Positions 33,131 to 44,901 of a stretch of 64,000 bases of DNA are shown here, one piece after another. The DNA comes from Dactylonectria macrodidyma (taxonomy: Eukaryota > Ascomycota > Sordariomycetes > Hypocreales > Nectriaceae), in the NCBI GenBank assembly GCA_020744425.1, contig JAGMUV010000003.1, positions 2,418,001 to 2,482,000 of the forward strand. The letters run 5' to 3'. Under the pieces are notes generated by a model. That model was not told the DNA's origin and did not search any database. It saw nothing but the letters and a program-made list of their open reading frames with translations. The position numbers and the translations under genes are program-made. Position 1 is the first letter of the stretch, and the number at the start of each line of letters is the position of its first letter.

Positions 33131-35870
33131 TCAAAGCTCCGGGATCGGAGCAAAACCACTGAATATATCCATCACATTGATTCCAAGAAGAAGGTCGTCC
33201 TCCGCAATCCATGAGTCTTGAGAGGGCACATTTCGGTCCATGGAGTAGAAGCCATTCCCGTGACTGTCCATAGCTCCAAAGTTCTATAGCCAGAATCATT
33301 AGTGGCAATCAAAAGTGAAATTCAAGGAGGTTTTTGCTTACTTGAAACACTGGTGCAGTCGTCTGATCAACGGCAGACATAGGGATTGAGTTGTCGCCTT
33401 GCATCTGGTTCCCAGGGATGACAGGAACACTTCCAACCAGGAGACTTTGAGCTGTCTCCTGGTGTTGCGCCTTGTCGCGATTTATGTCATTCACATACTC
33501 TCGAGCGATTTTCGCAAACTCTGCGATGAGCGAACCTGGCAGAGTCCCATCGCTCTCATATTCGATGCGAGAGAAATGCCCGCCGGCAATATCCAAGAGG
33601 GCAAGGTTGCTGGCTGTATCTTTGTGTTTCGGATCACTGATCACCTCGTCAAAGAGCACAAATAGTGCGAAGAGGGGAATACCAGCAAGCATCCTGCCCG
33701 TGTTAGTGATGATGCTCGATTGGTAACAGCCGTTGGAAGGAAAATGGACTCACATGAGGGGAGTTGAAGGTTCGACGTCAATAAATGGCGTCAACTCTAG
33801 AATTGATCTCGATGCGCTCATCATTGCCTCCATCACCTTGGATTTATTCTCACCAATAGAAGAACGATCCCCACTAGGCGAGAGTTGGTGATAAGCTCGA
33901 GCAAGAATCAATTGACAGCTGAAGTAAAGAAAGTGAGTCCAAAGAATTGGAGCCCCAGACACTGGCTTTCGGAATTGATATTGGTTGAAATGAGGGCCTG
34001 GCTGTTTATCTTCAGGGAGTGAATTGCGCCAGTGCTCTAGATCAGCGCTGATCAGATCAATTGTCGAGATGTAATACTCTGTGTCCTTTTTCGAAACGCC
34101 GGGTGAAAAGAGGCCATATGAGGCCCGAGACAAAATCCGAGAGAGTCGAGCAAAGGTGAGAAACCAGTCAAAGGTACCGAATATAGACTCTGGAATACAC
34201 GGGATGGGCGTTGTGATGTCCATATCGATAAATGACTAGTGATGTGAGCCTCTTGAGTCAATAAGGACAAGGTGGAAACGTACTGAGCTGCGACCGAAGT
34301 AAAAGCTTGTCATTTTTTCCAAAGAATACAGAACCCAGAAGTTTCGTCGAAATGCCTGAGTTGCCGCACTTCCGAGGTTGACGAGGGCAAGATTTTGCGC
34401 TCGACGAGTTGCCTCAGTCATGACGAATCTCTCAATGGAGAGGCACGATATTCCAAGTGAGTAAATGGCGATGGTAGTCATGGCCTGAAGGATGAGAAGT
34501 GAGTCGGGAGATTGAACCAGTTCAGGAAACAGAGCAAGAGAAACGGAGAATATCTGCCCTGCCTGGCCCTTGCCAGGCTCGAAGCCGCCTCCGCCATCGT
34601 AGAGGCACCCTAGAGCTAAAACGGAGTGGTAAAGTGCGGAGAATGCCTTGTTTTCAGCCAAAACCGTAGGCAGTTCAGCAGAGAACGCTGTTGATTCAAA
34701 GGTGCTGCGGTTCAAGTGCGGAAAGAGAGGATGAACGCGCTCAAAATACGCTGCGATGTGTCAGTTTGCTCCAGGACAAGTGATGTGAATCCGGTTTACC
34801 GGAAATGAAAGCTGCGGCAGCAGTTCTGTCGTTGAACGGCCCAGCACGTCCTTTCTCTTGGGATATCGACCTGGCTGAAACTTTATCGGGTGATTTGACT
34901 CTACTTTTCAAGACTGAAGAAAATCTTTGGACAAGTTGGTCGACTTTGTTGTTTTGAAGTCTGGCTGAAAGTGAGGCGAGTCTACTGTCGCTAAAGAACG
35001 TGATCGTGTATGCACCGCCTGTACACAACAGTGGTTAGTAATGAATGAAGATTCCGGTTAAAACTTTCCATACCGAAGAGGCCATTGCCCTAGGTAAACG
35101 TTAGTTAGATTTAAGAACAGAGCTTCGTGGCGACGGAACTGGAGCCGGGAACCTGGCAAATTTCTGGGGTGTACCTTCAATGCTTGGCGCCGATTATTGT
35201 TAGATTCTTCAGAGGTTAGGGTTCTTGATAATAGGTGATCAATATAAAGGCTAGAGTCTGACAACGTCGTTGACGCGCCCCCTTTCACGGCTGGGTTGTC
35301 ACACGGAGCTGCCTGCGAGATGCAAATGGCCGTTAGTAGTTGAGATTGTCAAAGACATGTCTAGCATCAATTGAGAAGTGATAACACTAGCATTCTGCGA
35401 CAGAAGGAGACTTGGGGAGCTTCATACCTTGGGAACGCCTATGATTGGCTTCGCTGGCGACCCATGCTCGCCTGGGAGTGCCGTTGTCGTCGTGACTAAC
35501 GATTTATTCACTGGATCGGGGACCTGGGTCAGCTTCGGGAATGGGCTCGGTAGCGAAGACGGTGGTAATTCTCACCGTTTTTCCGAAGCGGAACTTTTCT
35601 TTGCCCAAAAAAGCAGTCTATGCCTCGTTGCTTTATCACTGTCAGTGTTGTTCATTGAATGATGGCAAGGAGGCGCCAGATAGCTGGCCAGCTTGGGTAG
35701 AGGTTACCGAACAGCCCAGGCATGGCGAAGGAAAGCCTGTGTAGATTAGAAAACTGGGACCAAAACAGGGAATCCTGAATGACACATTACATACCTGAAC
35801 ATCTTACTTTGCGCGTCTTGCAGGCGTCGCAGGCCTTCGACCGCTTGGTGCTCCGAAGACGTTGGTCCAT
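33131..35870 (-). CDS. Zn(II)2Cys6 transcription factor with fungal-specific (MHR) domain
   Basis: Eleven exons (minus): 35870-35795, 35736-35708, 35630-35576, 35510-35428, 35312-35175, 35089-35074, 35018-34800, 34750-34284, 34235-33754, 33693-33342 and 33283-33131; 2070 nt, 689 aa, all phases closing. The zinc cluster, split over three exons, reads CDACKTRKVRC, then CLGC and SQRGIDC, matching C-X2-C-X6-C-X6-C-X2-C-X6-C exactly. A basic linker follows (GQRKVPLRK). The middle domain has LFGGAYTITFFSDSRL, AYFERVHPLFPHLNRSTF, FWVLYSLEKMTSFYFGRSS, SFIDMDITTPIP and PLFALFVLFDEVISDP. The C-terminus is short and acidic/hydrophobic, ending DIFSGFAPIPEL, as in an activation region. It is divergent from the PDR transporter gene at 36719 across 848 bp, so it probably regulates that gene and itself. 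Exon 6 is only 16 nt. The start was chosen as the first Met before the cluster. Confidence 0.9.
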
Positions 35871-36718
35871 CTGTGAGAGAATGCGTCCGAGACCGCTTTT
35901 CGTTCGCCGTTGAGAAACTCCACACAGCTGGGATACGGGAAATGTGCATCAGCCTGGGAATTCCCGGAACAGCGGAAACATATAGCATGCGTTAGAAACG
36001 GCACGAAAAGCGAAATGCGATGATGCTGATGATGTAGAAATTCCGACCTCGAGCTCCGGAGCTGATGGAGTTGGAAGTCTCGGCGCCGACCTACCGGATG
36101 AGGACTAGCGCCCGGGGATCAGGGAAGATCACGGTGTCCGCTTTGTTGCGTTTGCCGAAAGCCTGGACAGCGCACTTGATGACATGAGTATTAATGATAG
36201 GGGCTCTGATGATATGGGCGTTGGGATTGCTGTTTTACAGGGTTCTGATTCATCGGTGCTCTGCAACAGTGATCCACCCGGAAACTATGATGGAGCAGTT
36301 ACGGTATCCCCGATAGCCAGCGGCGTTTTGCATGCCCCGAGATGAGATTTCGACATGGGGCGTATGTACAGCGCTCTCGAGGAGGCCTCGTTGGCTAGAA
36401 TCAGCATGTGAATATCTGCCGATGGAGAGTTCCAAGGATCAGGGCGTCGGGGATGGAAGGCCATGCCAATGCCGACGTGCGCGATCCCGAGATACGCAGT
36501 GACGCACCCGATCGACTGGCACTATGATGCAACTGCGGCTCCCATCCAAGTCCTTTCGCGCGTATATAAGTCTAAACTAATATTCCCCTGTACCTTTTTC
36601 TTTACTTCAAACTTCACTCCGGTTCTCTAGACCAACTTCACTCGTTTCGTATCAATTCAATTGCCTTTAATTCATTCCTAATCTGCAATTCCACTCTGTA
36701 CCACTGGCACTGCTCACC
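35871..36718. promoter_or_regulatory. Divergent promoter between the Zn2Cys6 regulator and the ABC transporter
   Basis: 848 bp without a gene. On the transporter side a TATA-like TATATAAG lies at 36563-36570, followed by a pyrimidine-rich leader up to the start codon. A 12-bp perfect palindrome AGCTCCGGAGCT lies at 36052-36063; its TCCGGA core contains opposed CGG half-sites of the type Zn2Cys6 dimers bind, although with overlapping spacing. Additional CGG/CCG triplets are scattered. Site function is inferred only. Confidence 0.55.
36563..36570 (+). promoter_or_regulatory. TATA-like element of the ABC transporter gene
   Basis: TATATAAG located about 150 bp before the start codon at 36719, followed by a C/T-rich leader typical of expressed fungal genes. 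Confidence 0.5.
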
Positions 36719-39700
36719 ATGGCAGAGGTAGAGAAAGCTCGGGACGATGCCTCTGTCTCATCCGAATATCGTACCAATGGATCTGACACCATCTCAGAGA
36801 GTGGCGACGAGCCCGTCGCCGCCCTAGCCAGGTCATTTTCCCTCTCCCGGACCTACTCTGCTTTTCCACCGGACATCAATCCCTTTCTCTCATCAGACCC
36901 CAAGCTCGATCCAAACTCTCCCGAATTTGACCCCAAACGCTGGGCAGGGGCTCTCCTCCATGCGTTTTCTCAGGATCCCGTCAAGTATCCTCGCCACACC
37001 GCTGGGGTTTCATATAGAAACCTGGGGGTCTATGGGTTTGGAACTTCGACTGACTACCAGAAGAACGTGTTGAACGTGCTCTGGGAGGCACCCCTGCGGC
37101 TCAAGGATTGGGCCATTCGACGGAGGAGTAAAATCCAGATCTTGAACGGCTTTGATGGGTTGGCTAAAAGTGGCGAGATGATACTTGTCTTGGGTCGCCC
37201 GGGGAGGTGAGTCTTTCGTGTTGCACACACTCCATAGTTGCCGCTTTGGGGGGTTGCTAATCTGCCACTGTAGTGGTGTCTCTACTCTTCTGAAGACGAT
37301 ATCGGGCCACACCCATGGGTTGCATCTTGACGAGTCCTCTGATTTCAACTACCAAGGTAAGTCCTTCTTTCCTCCGGGGTCTTTAGAGTCTTCGCCTGAC
37401 CAAAAGAAACCAGGTATCCCGTGGAATATGATGCACAGCCATTTCCGGGGAGAAATCATCTACCAAGCTGAGACGGATATTCACTTTCCACAACTCACCG
37501 TTGGAGACACCCTCCTCTTCGCTGCCCTTGCACGAACCCCACAGAACCGCCTGGATGGTGTGTCTCGAAGGGCCTACGCCAAGCATCTCAGAGATATCGT
37601 CATGGCAATCTTTGGAATCTCCAACACGATGAACACAAAAGTTGGCGACGACTTTGTTCGTGGTGTTTCGGGAGGAGAGCGCAAGCGTGTCAGCATCGCA
37701 GAAGCGACCCTTAACCAGAGCACCATCCAGTGCTGGGATAACAGTACCAGGGGTCTGGATAGCGCAACTTCTCTCGAGTTTGTCAAGACTCTGAGGCTCA
37801 GCACTCGGATGGGAGGGACGAGTGCGATTGTGGCACTTTACCAAGCGAGCCAACCATCATACGACGTGAGTTCTCTTGCAAAAAGATCCAAGACTTGATT
37901 TACTAACGCATAGATCCCTAGGAGTTCGATAAGGTCGCTGTCCTCTACGAGGGTAGACAAATGTATTTTGGACCTAGAGAGTCGGCCAAAGAGTACTTCA
38001 CAAATATGGGATATCATTGCCCTGATCGACAGACGACGGCTGACTTCCTCACGTCCTTGACCAACCCGTCTGAGCGGATTGTGCGGCCCGGCTTCGAAGA
38101 CAAAGTACCCCGAACGCCGGACGAGTTTGCCGATGAATGGAGAATGAGTCAAACTAGAGCTGATCTGCTTCGCGAGATCGCCGCCTTCGAGGCACAGTAT
38201 CCCCTCCGAGGTCCTGAGCTTCAAAAGTTCCGCAACGCGAGAAATGCCCAACAGGCACCGCTCATGTAAGTCCATTCTTATCTGCCGCGTTGAAAAAAAA
38301 AGCGAGGCTAAACATCTTAAACAGGCCAACTTCAAGTCCCTACACAATTTCGATCCCAATGCAAATTCAGCTTTGCATGACCCGCGGAGTTCTAAGACTC
38401 CTGGGTGACAAGACCTTCTTCGTCATCACCGCCCTTGGCAACTTCTTTATCTCCCTCGTCCTCGGTAGTGTGTTCTTTGATCTCGCCAACACTGCAGAGA
38501 GCATGGGAAGTCGGTGCTCCATCATCTTCTTTGCCATCCTGTTCAATGGACTCAGCAGCGCGCTTGAGGTAGGATTTGTATGCGGGCATTTTGTTAGAGC
38601 TTGTGCTGATACTGGCAGATTCTTTCTCTCTACGCACAACGACCTATTGTCGAGAAACATACGCGCTATGCGCTTTACCGGCCGTTATCTGAAGCTATCT
38701 CATCTACTATTTGCGATCTACCATTGAAGATCATCTCTACCCTAGCTTTCAACGTTCCTCTCTACTTTATGTCACATCTTCGTCGGGAGGCATCCGCCTT
38801 CTTCATTTTCCTGCTCTTCGGATTCAGCACCACGTTGACCATGTCCATGATTCTGCGCACCATCGGCCAAGCCACAAAGACGGTCCATCAGGCTCTGGCC
38901 CCCGCGGCGATGCTGATTCTAGCGCTCGTCATCTACACAGGTTACATTCTCCCTACGCGATACATGAAGGGATGGTTGAGATGGCTAAACTACATCAACC
39001 CAATCGCATACGGATACGAGGCCTTGGTAGCCAACGAATTCCGGGACCGAAACTTTCCGTGCCAGACAATGATTCCCATGGGCGGTCCCTATGACGATGT
39101 TGGCCCCCTTCAACGAACTTGTGCTACTGCAGGAGCGGCACCTGGGGATGATTTTGTTGTTGGAGAGACTTTTATTGAAGCCGCATATGGCTATAAATAC
39201 TCTCATCTGTGGCGGTGAGTTAGCTTATGAATGAGTTTCGAACGTGCACTGACGCAAGCAGGAACTTTGGCATACTCGTTGGCTTCTTTATCTTCTTCTC
39301 ACTTACCTACATCTTCGCTTCGGAATACTTCTCACTCAGTCCCTCTAAGGGCGAGGTGCTTGTCTTCAAGGAAGGCTATAGACAACGCCAGTCTAAGCCT
39401 CGCGATGAAGAGTCCGCCAACGCTGGAATTTCCCAAACTTCGATCCCTCCCGACACTCCCGCTGCAAGCTTACCTGGGACTGAGAAAATGATCAAAATCC
39501 AGAAACAAACGGCTGTGTTCCATTGGAAAGATCTATGCTACGACATCATGATCAAGTCTGAGAACCGGCGGATCCTTGATCATGTAGATGGATGGGTGAA
39601 GCCTGGCACATTGACAGCCCTCATGGTGAGTGGTGTCCCGTTTGCCTGACATAGTTGGGGTGTTGACATGATCAAAGGGAGCTACTGGAGCTGGGAAAAC

Positions 39701-41691
39701 CACCCTTCTCGACGTACTTGCAGACCGAGTCACAATGGGCGTCGTAACTGGCGACGTGCTCCTCAATGGGCATCCAAGATCGAACTCGTTTCAAAGAAAG
39801 ACTGGCTACGTCCAGCAACAGGACATCCATTTGAGCACGTCGACAGTTCGAGAAGCTCTGAGGTTCAGTGCTGAGCTTAGGCAGCCTGCGTCCACAACGA
39901 AGCAGGAGAAGTATGACTACGTTGAAGAGGTCATCCGGCTGCTCGAAATGGAAGCATACGCAGAGGCTGTGATTGGCATTCCGGGAGAAGGTTGGTGTGA
40001 TTAGCACCTCCACTGAGCCAGTACTGACATTCTTATCAAGGCCTCAATGTTGAACAGCGAAAACGTCTCACTATCGGTGTCGAGTTAGCCGGCAAGCCCG
40101 ACCTTCTTTTGTTCCTCGATGAACCAACCTCAGGTCTGGACAGCCAAACCGCCTGGTCCATTACTGCTCTCATCCGAAAACTGTCAGACCACGGCCAAGC
40201 TATCCTTTGCACCATTCATCAGCCGTCGGCCATGCTCTTCCAGCAGTTCGACCGCCTCCTGCTTCTAGCCCGGGGTGGAAAAACTGTCTATTTCGGCGAC
40301 ATTGGCGACAACTCCAAGGCCATGACTGGCTACTTTGAAAAGCACGGAGCAGTCCCGTGCTCTGCAAGCGAGAACCCGGCCGAGTGGATGCTCCGGGTCA
40401 TCGGCGCTGCTCCGGGAGCTCATACAGATCGAGACTGGGTGGCGACGTGGCGAGAAAGCTCCGAGTTCAGCGCTGTTCAAACTGAGCTGGAGAAGCTGGC
40501 AGGTCTTCGAGCTACAACTGAGAGCCCAGAGAGCGCCTCCAGCTCAAACACGACTTACGCTGCCCCTGTTCATCTTCAGTTTTCAGTGTGCATGAGACGT
40601 GTCTTCGAGCAGTACTGGCGAACACCAACTTACATATACTCCAAGTTGCTTCTTTGCTTGGGAAACGTCAGTTTCACCTCATTTCTACCCGTTTATTCAT
40701 GTCGCTAATGATTCTTAGAGCTTATTCATTGGCCTCTCCTTCCAGGACTCGCCTCTTTCGATCCAAGGCCTCCAAAACCAGATGTATTCCATCTTCATGC
40801 TCGTCGTCATCTTCGCCTTCTTGATGTACCAGACTATGCCCAACTTCATTGCTCAAAGGACTCTCTACGAAGGGCGTGAACGGTCCTCAAAGACGTATTC
40901 CTGGTATGTATTCGTGCTCTCGAATCTGCTTGTAGAGATGCCTTGGAACACCGTGGCTGCCCTCGTCATTTACTTGCCGTTCTACTTTCTGGTCGGCATG
41001 TATCAGAACGGCGAGGTTACTGGTACTGAACATGAAAGGGGCGGCCTGATGTTCCTGCTGCTGTGGGCTTTCATGATTTATGAGGGAACATTTGCAGACA
41101 TGTCTGTGGCTGGTGTGCCCACAGCAGAGATCGGCGCCACCGTCTCTTTACTGTTGTTCATGATGACTCTCATCTTTTCTGGGTAAGCATCGCCGACTTC
41201 CACATATATCCCCGTTGAATATTGTGGTTCAGAACACTAACCTGATGGGCAGTGTCATCGTCTCATACTCGAGCCTCGTAGGATTCTGGAAGTTCATGTA
41301 CCGAGTCTCGCCAATGACGTACATCATCGGCGCTATGCTGTCAGACGGAGTAGCCAAACAACAAGTCGAGTGTTCAACCATCGAGTTCTTGACGCTACAG
41401 CCTGCCAACAACCTCACCTGCGGCGAATATCTCGAGCCGTTTATGCAAGCAGCCGGCGGAGCGCTTCAAGATCCGTCGAGCACCGACCAGTGCATGTTTT
41501 GCGCCGTCGCCCAGACCGATGCGTACCTGCAGACCGTAGGAATAGAATACGGCGACCGCTGGAGGAACTGGGGGCTCATCTGGGTATACATCATCTTCAA
41601 CTGCTTTGCTACCGTGGCGTTTTACTGGCTCGCGAGGGTACCCAAGAGGAATACATGGGCACAGGTGAAGGGCTTCCTGTCTCGAAAATAA
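36719..41691 (+). CDS. Full-size PDR/ABCG multidrug ABC transporter
   Basis: Exons 36719-37206, 37274-37356, 37414-37865, 37922-38265, 38325-38568, 38619-39214, 39262-39625, 39678-39990, 40041-40666, 40719-41182 and 41253-41691; 4413 nt, 1470 aa, all phases agree. The order is NBD1-TMD1-NBD2-TMD2. NBD1 has the degenerate Walker A of PDR proteins ([17 protein letters not shown], no Lys), signature [14 protein letters not shown] and degenerate Walker [18 protein letters not shown]2 has a true Walker A ([18 protein letters not shown]), the linker [19 protein letters not shown] and [16 protein letters not shown]. The membrane halves carry the PDR patterns [18 protein letters not shown] and [14 protein letters not shown], plus a Cys-containing last extracellular loop. 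Such pumps sit in the plasma membrane and expel hydrophobic drugs, plant defence compounds or own metabolites. It is divergent from a Zn2Cys6 regulator gene, its likely controller. One exon ends at a less usual GTTGGT donor (39991). Confidence 0.95.
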
Positions 41692-42031
41692 ACGGGATCA
41701 CTGTTGGGTTGTACAACATTCTGTGGCTCTGAAAAGCTAAAGGATTTCTTATACACTGTAATTGGGCTACGTAGCCTCCCAAGAACCACTGCTTTGCAAA
41801 AATTGCATTATCGTTCCTTTCTATCTTCAGAGCCAGCGCCTCAAAGGGGATCTGCTCTGTTGCACTAAGTTGAAATTCGTTTTAGAGTAGTATACGGCAA
41901 CTTGAGACCGTTAATTGGATCAGACACCTTGAGCTAGGTCGATATTTTAGTCAAGGTGTTCAAGTTGATAAAAACTCAAAGCCCATTAAGCCTCAAGGCT
42001 CTTCCCCTTCGTCTCATGCGCCCGAGTACTC
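41692..42031. other. Convergent 3' spacer
   Basis: About 340 bp between the ends of the transporter and the secreted-protein gene. Only 3' flanks are expected here; nothing was recognised. Confidence 0.5.
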
Positions 42032-42796
42032 TCAATATTCAGGGCCCCATTCGATTTTCGACACGTCCTTATAGCACCGAGAATCAATTGCATATTCGTG
42101 ATTAGCGTAGGACCCTTTTGGAAGTTTATTCAACTTGATGCACTCGGGGATCAGTCGAACCGGAGCACAGTGCTTGGGGATGTTGTGGTTTGTGGAACCG
42201 TCCGCGTTCCGTGTGCTGCTGGCGTGTTTGATGGTGACGTAGTATTCTTCGGGGTAGTATAGCAGGCTCTCGTTGCAGGCGATGAATGTTTCGGGGATGA
42301 CGAAGGAGTAGGGTTCATCATCAGGAGAGAGCTGGACGCCCCGAGTGCCATAATCGAAGTCGAGGCGAGCCGTCGACAGTGTCTTCGAATCGGCATCTGG
42401 TTTAAGCTTCAGACCCGAGGGAATCAGAGGCGTGCCGCTATCGGTGATGATAGTCGTTCTGTTATCGCGCTGCTCCTCCTCAGTGCCGTTCTGATAGAAA
42501 ATGCGTCCTCGTTCCTCCCAAACGCCCACAAGAGCCAGGCCGGGCCCGAGGTGGATGCTGGTGACGTAGTTGTTTTGGATTGAAGGCTTGAAGTCTCTCG
42601 AAGGGTCTGTCACGTTGACGACCAACATGAAGCCCTTAGACGTCCTAGTTTTAGGATACTTCGGTTCGGCGCCCCTTGTGACAGGCGAAGCTGCGGTGAG
42701 GCCGAGAAGGCCGAGAAGGCCAAGAAGATGGAGGAAGATAGTCAAGGTGATCATAGCGACGGTGACTGAATAGATAGATGTAATGTATGAACGCAA
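42032..42796 (-). CDS. Secreted hypothetical protein (DUF7907-like, 'IgE-binding protein'-like)
   Basis: A single frame of 254 aa. The Met at residue 15 (position 42754, MITLTIFLHLLGLLGLLG) is the better start, because it puts a Leu-rich signal peptide at the very N-terminus with a likely cleavage after TAASPV; this gives 240 aa. The mature part begins with TRTSKGFMLVVNVTDP and continues with NYVTSIHLGPGLALVGV, the pattern of a fungal secreted family often labelled IgE-binding protein-like (DUF7907). The label comes from memory of the family, not a search. It has a few Cys residues in the C-terminal half and several N-glycosylation sequons (NVT, NGT, NRT, NES). The molecular function of the family is unknown. 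It converges on the ABC transporter, with no evident link. Confidence 0.75.
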   Translation of the reverse strand: MRSYITSIYSVTVAMITLTIFLHLLGLLGLLGLTAASPVTRGAEPKYPKTRTSKGFMLVVNVTDPSRDFKPSIQNNYVTSIHLGPGLALVGVWEERGRIFYQNGTEEEQRDNRTTIITDSGTPLIPSGLKLKPDADSKTLSTARLDFDYGTRGVQLSPDDEPYSFVIPETFIACNESLLYYPEEYYVTIKHASSTRNADGSTNHNIPKHCAPVRLIPECIKLNKLPKGSYANHEYAIDSRCYKDVSKIEWGPEY

Positions 42797-43962
42797 TCAA
42801 AGAGGAACTTGACTACTGGGGGCTTAGAAGCAGGATGTGAATGCCAGACACTTATTTGTTTTAGAGGAAGAAAGATGAGAGGCTCCTTGGGCTGTCCCTT
42901 AAATAAGACGAATTTGTGGTACTGGGAGAGTAGGTACCTACCTTAGCTCTCGTTTGTGCGACGAACCAAGGTAAATACCAGAAAAGGCAATTGAGACGTT
43001 GACAATGGAAGGTACCGGGAGATGGATGACAAATGTGGGTTTCAATCAGCTTTCGGAAGGAAGAGAACAGCGAGGCGGTGTTCAGGACCAATCCCTTCCC
43101 ACCCCTTTGCACATGCCCCAAAACTTTTTGCGTCCTCCCTGTTAATTGCAGAGCCAGGCTTGCATTAAGATGCAGTAGAAAATTTAGTCAACTAAGTTCA
43201 TGTTGCCTTAGGATTAGGCACTGAGTCCATCATACCGTTGTTCTCATCGTTGGTATTTTTTCTTTCTGTTTAACCTTTGGTCCTCCCTCCGGCCCCGGCG
43301 CTACTATACCTCTTGATACGTAATTCAACCATCATGGTCAACGATCATAGCCACTACTTTAAGTATCATTGGTACACTAAGGGCCGTTGTACAAACTTGA
43401 CCCAATGCAATGTCGTCACATCCCGGTGCCGGCGCTTCCGTCAACGCCATGACGACAGGATTTTCGCAGTCCGCCGTTGGGTAAACATGGTTACCTCCAG
43501 CAGGTGAGAATAGCGATTGTGGTTGGGCTCTTGTGGCTCCGAGAACCATGGTACATGAGACGACGGCACCAACCTTTCCTTGGCTGGTGAAACTCAAATG
43601 TGTTGACCTGACTCGGCTTGTCCGAGACCAACAGACAGGATAGGACACGGCTATCCCGAACCATGGCCAACAGTGAGGAAGGTATTCGCCTCGATGGTGG
43701 ATGTAGGTCTCACGTATCCAATCTCGCACCACGCGAGAAGCTCGTAGCTGGCATCTCGCGAAAGATCCTTCATGAACTACCTGCTAGGTAGGTGCTTGGA
43801 CGTGAGAGGATCATGCACGCGGGTACCAGTCGTGGGTGCCGTCCCTTTCTAATGCAACCAGTTGCACAGCACCACGCGGGGATAACCAACGCCTAGTACA
43901 TGTTTCAATAGGTAAGGAGGTAAAAATCAAAGTTGATGGTGGGCTGAGGCCAAAAGGTCATA
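42797..43962. other. Intergenic region
   Basis: Holds the promoter of the secreted-protein gene and the 3' flank of the F-box gene. Short frames on both strands (for example 43325-43732) show no domain. Nothing further was recognised. Confidence 0.5.
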
Positions 43963-44901
43963 TCAAGGACGGATGTTGAGAACCCGCTGGCTCGACTCCC
44001 AAATTTTCCTCGCGTGTGAACATTGTTGGAAATGATCCAAGAATTTTTGCCTGGAATACACACGCTGTCGGAGTTTGAAGGCCTGCTCGGATGGCGAGAT
44101 CTTCATGGCCACTTGGCAGCCTTTGCAAGAGACTCCGGTTTGGACCTCGCCCGTCTTGGGGTTGAAGGACGGTAAGGTTGTAGATGCTTCCCACCCAAAG
44201 CCGGGCAAGTGCATCGAGGAAAAGTAGGTTGGCATCGGTTCCGGGTTTCCGATAGATCGCAGGATTTCGATACAGTGCTCCTCTGCGACTAAGAATCGTC
44301 GGCCGCCGCGCATTGCCGTAGCTGTGTTTTGCAACGTCGGCAGTGTGTGAAAGACGGGGATAACCTCTTTGAGTTGTTCGGTCGACATGCCAGATTCGCT
44401 CGCTAGCTTCTCGAGAGGTGCAGCGCTCAATCCCTTTGCGGATTCAATGCAGCGGAAGCAGCACCGTGTGAGGGTGGGCAGGAAAAGGTACCCGGCGAAG
44501 AAGCCGCAAGACTCACAGTCGTGGTTTAGCAGCGCCGAGTGCAGCGTGCTGATGGCGACGTGGTGGCCGATATCGGTTCGAAGGAGCGCGCAGAGACATT
44601 TCAGCGCGTGGTCGCCGAGATGAAGATATTCGGGGACTGAAGCGACGATGGCACGCGCGCGGCGACTGACTTGGCTGAATCGAAACCCAGCATCGACGTC
44701 GAGCATGAGGCAGATGGACGATAAGATCTCTACAGGGAGAACGTCGAGCGCCCCGAGGCCCGAGTCGGGGCATTCACTGACATGTTTGAAGACAGAGTAT
44801 CGGACCATGTCAAAGTGGCGATCCTCGATCTGGATGACGGAGCGACCAAAGTCCTCGCAGTGGTAGGAGGCAGCGCTCAAGATCGATTCGGAGAGGTCCA
44901 T
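43963..44901 (-). CDS. F-box protein
   Basis: Single exon, 312 aa. An F-box-type segment lies around residues 50-90: LDVLPVEILSSICLMLD, then FSQVSRRARAIVASVPEYL, matching the Leu-Pro-x-Glu-(I/L/V) start and the Ser-Arg-Arg middle of fungal F-boxes. Downstream are a Cys-rich stretch (DCESCGFFAGYLFLPTLTRC, then CFRC), typical of a fungal F-box family in which this region may bind metal, and a C-terminal CKGCQVAM pair. Such proteins bind Skp1 and present substrates to an SCF ubiquitin ligase; the substrate is unknown. There is no signal peptide or membrane segment. Confidence 0.8.
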   Translation of the reverse strand: MDLSESILSAASYHCEDFGRSVIQIEDRHFDMVRYSVFKHVSECPDSGLGALDVLPVEILSSICLMLDVDAGFRFSQVSRRARAIVASVPEYLHLGDHALKCLCALLRTDIGHHVAISTLHSALLNHDCESCGFFAGYLFLPTLTRCCFRCIESAKGLSAAPLEKLASESGMSTEQLKEVIPVFHTLPTLQNTATAMRGGRRFLVAEEHCIEILRSIGNPEPMPTYFSSMHLPGFGWEASTTLPSFNPKTGEVQTGVSCKGCQVAMKISPSEQAFKLRQRVYSRQKFLDHFQQCSHARKIWESSQRVLNIRP

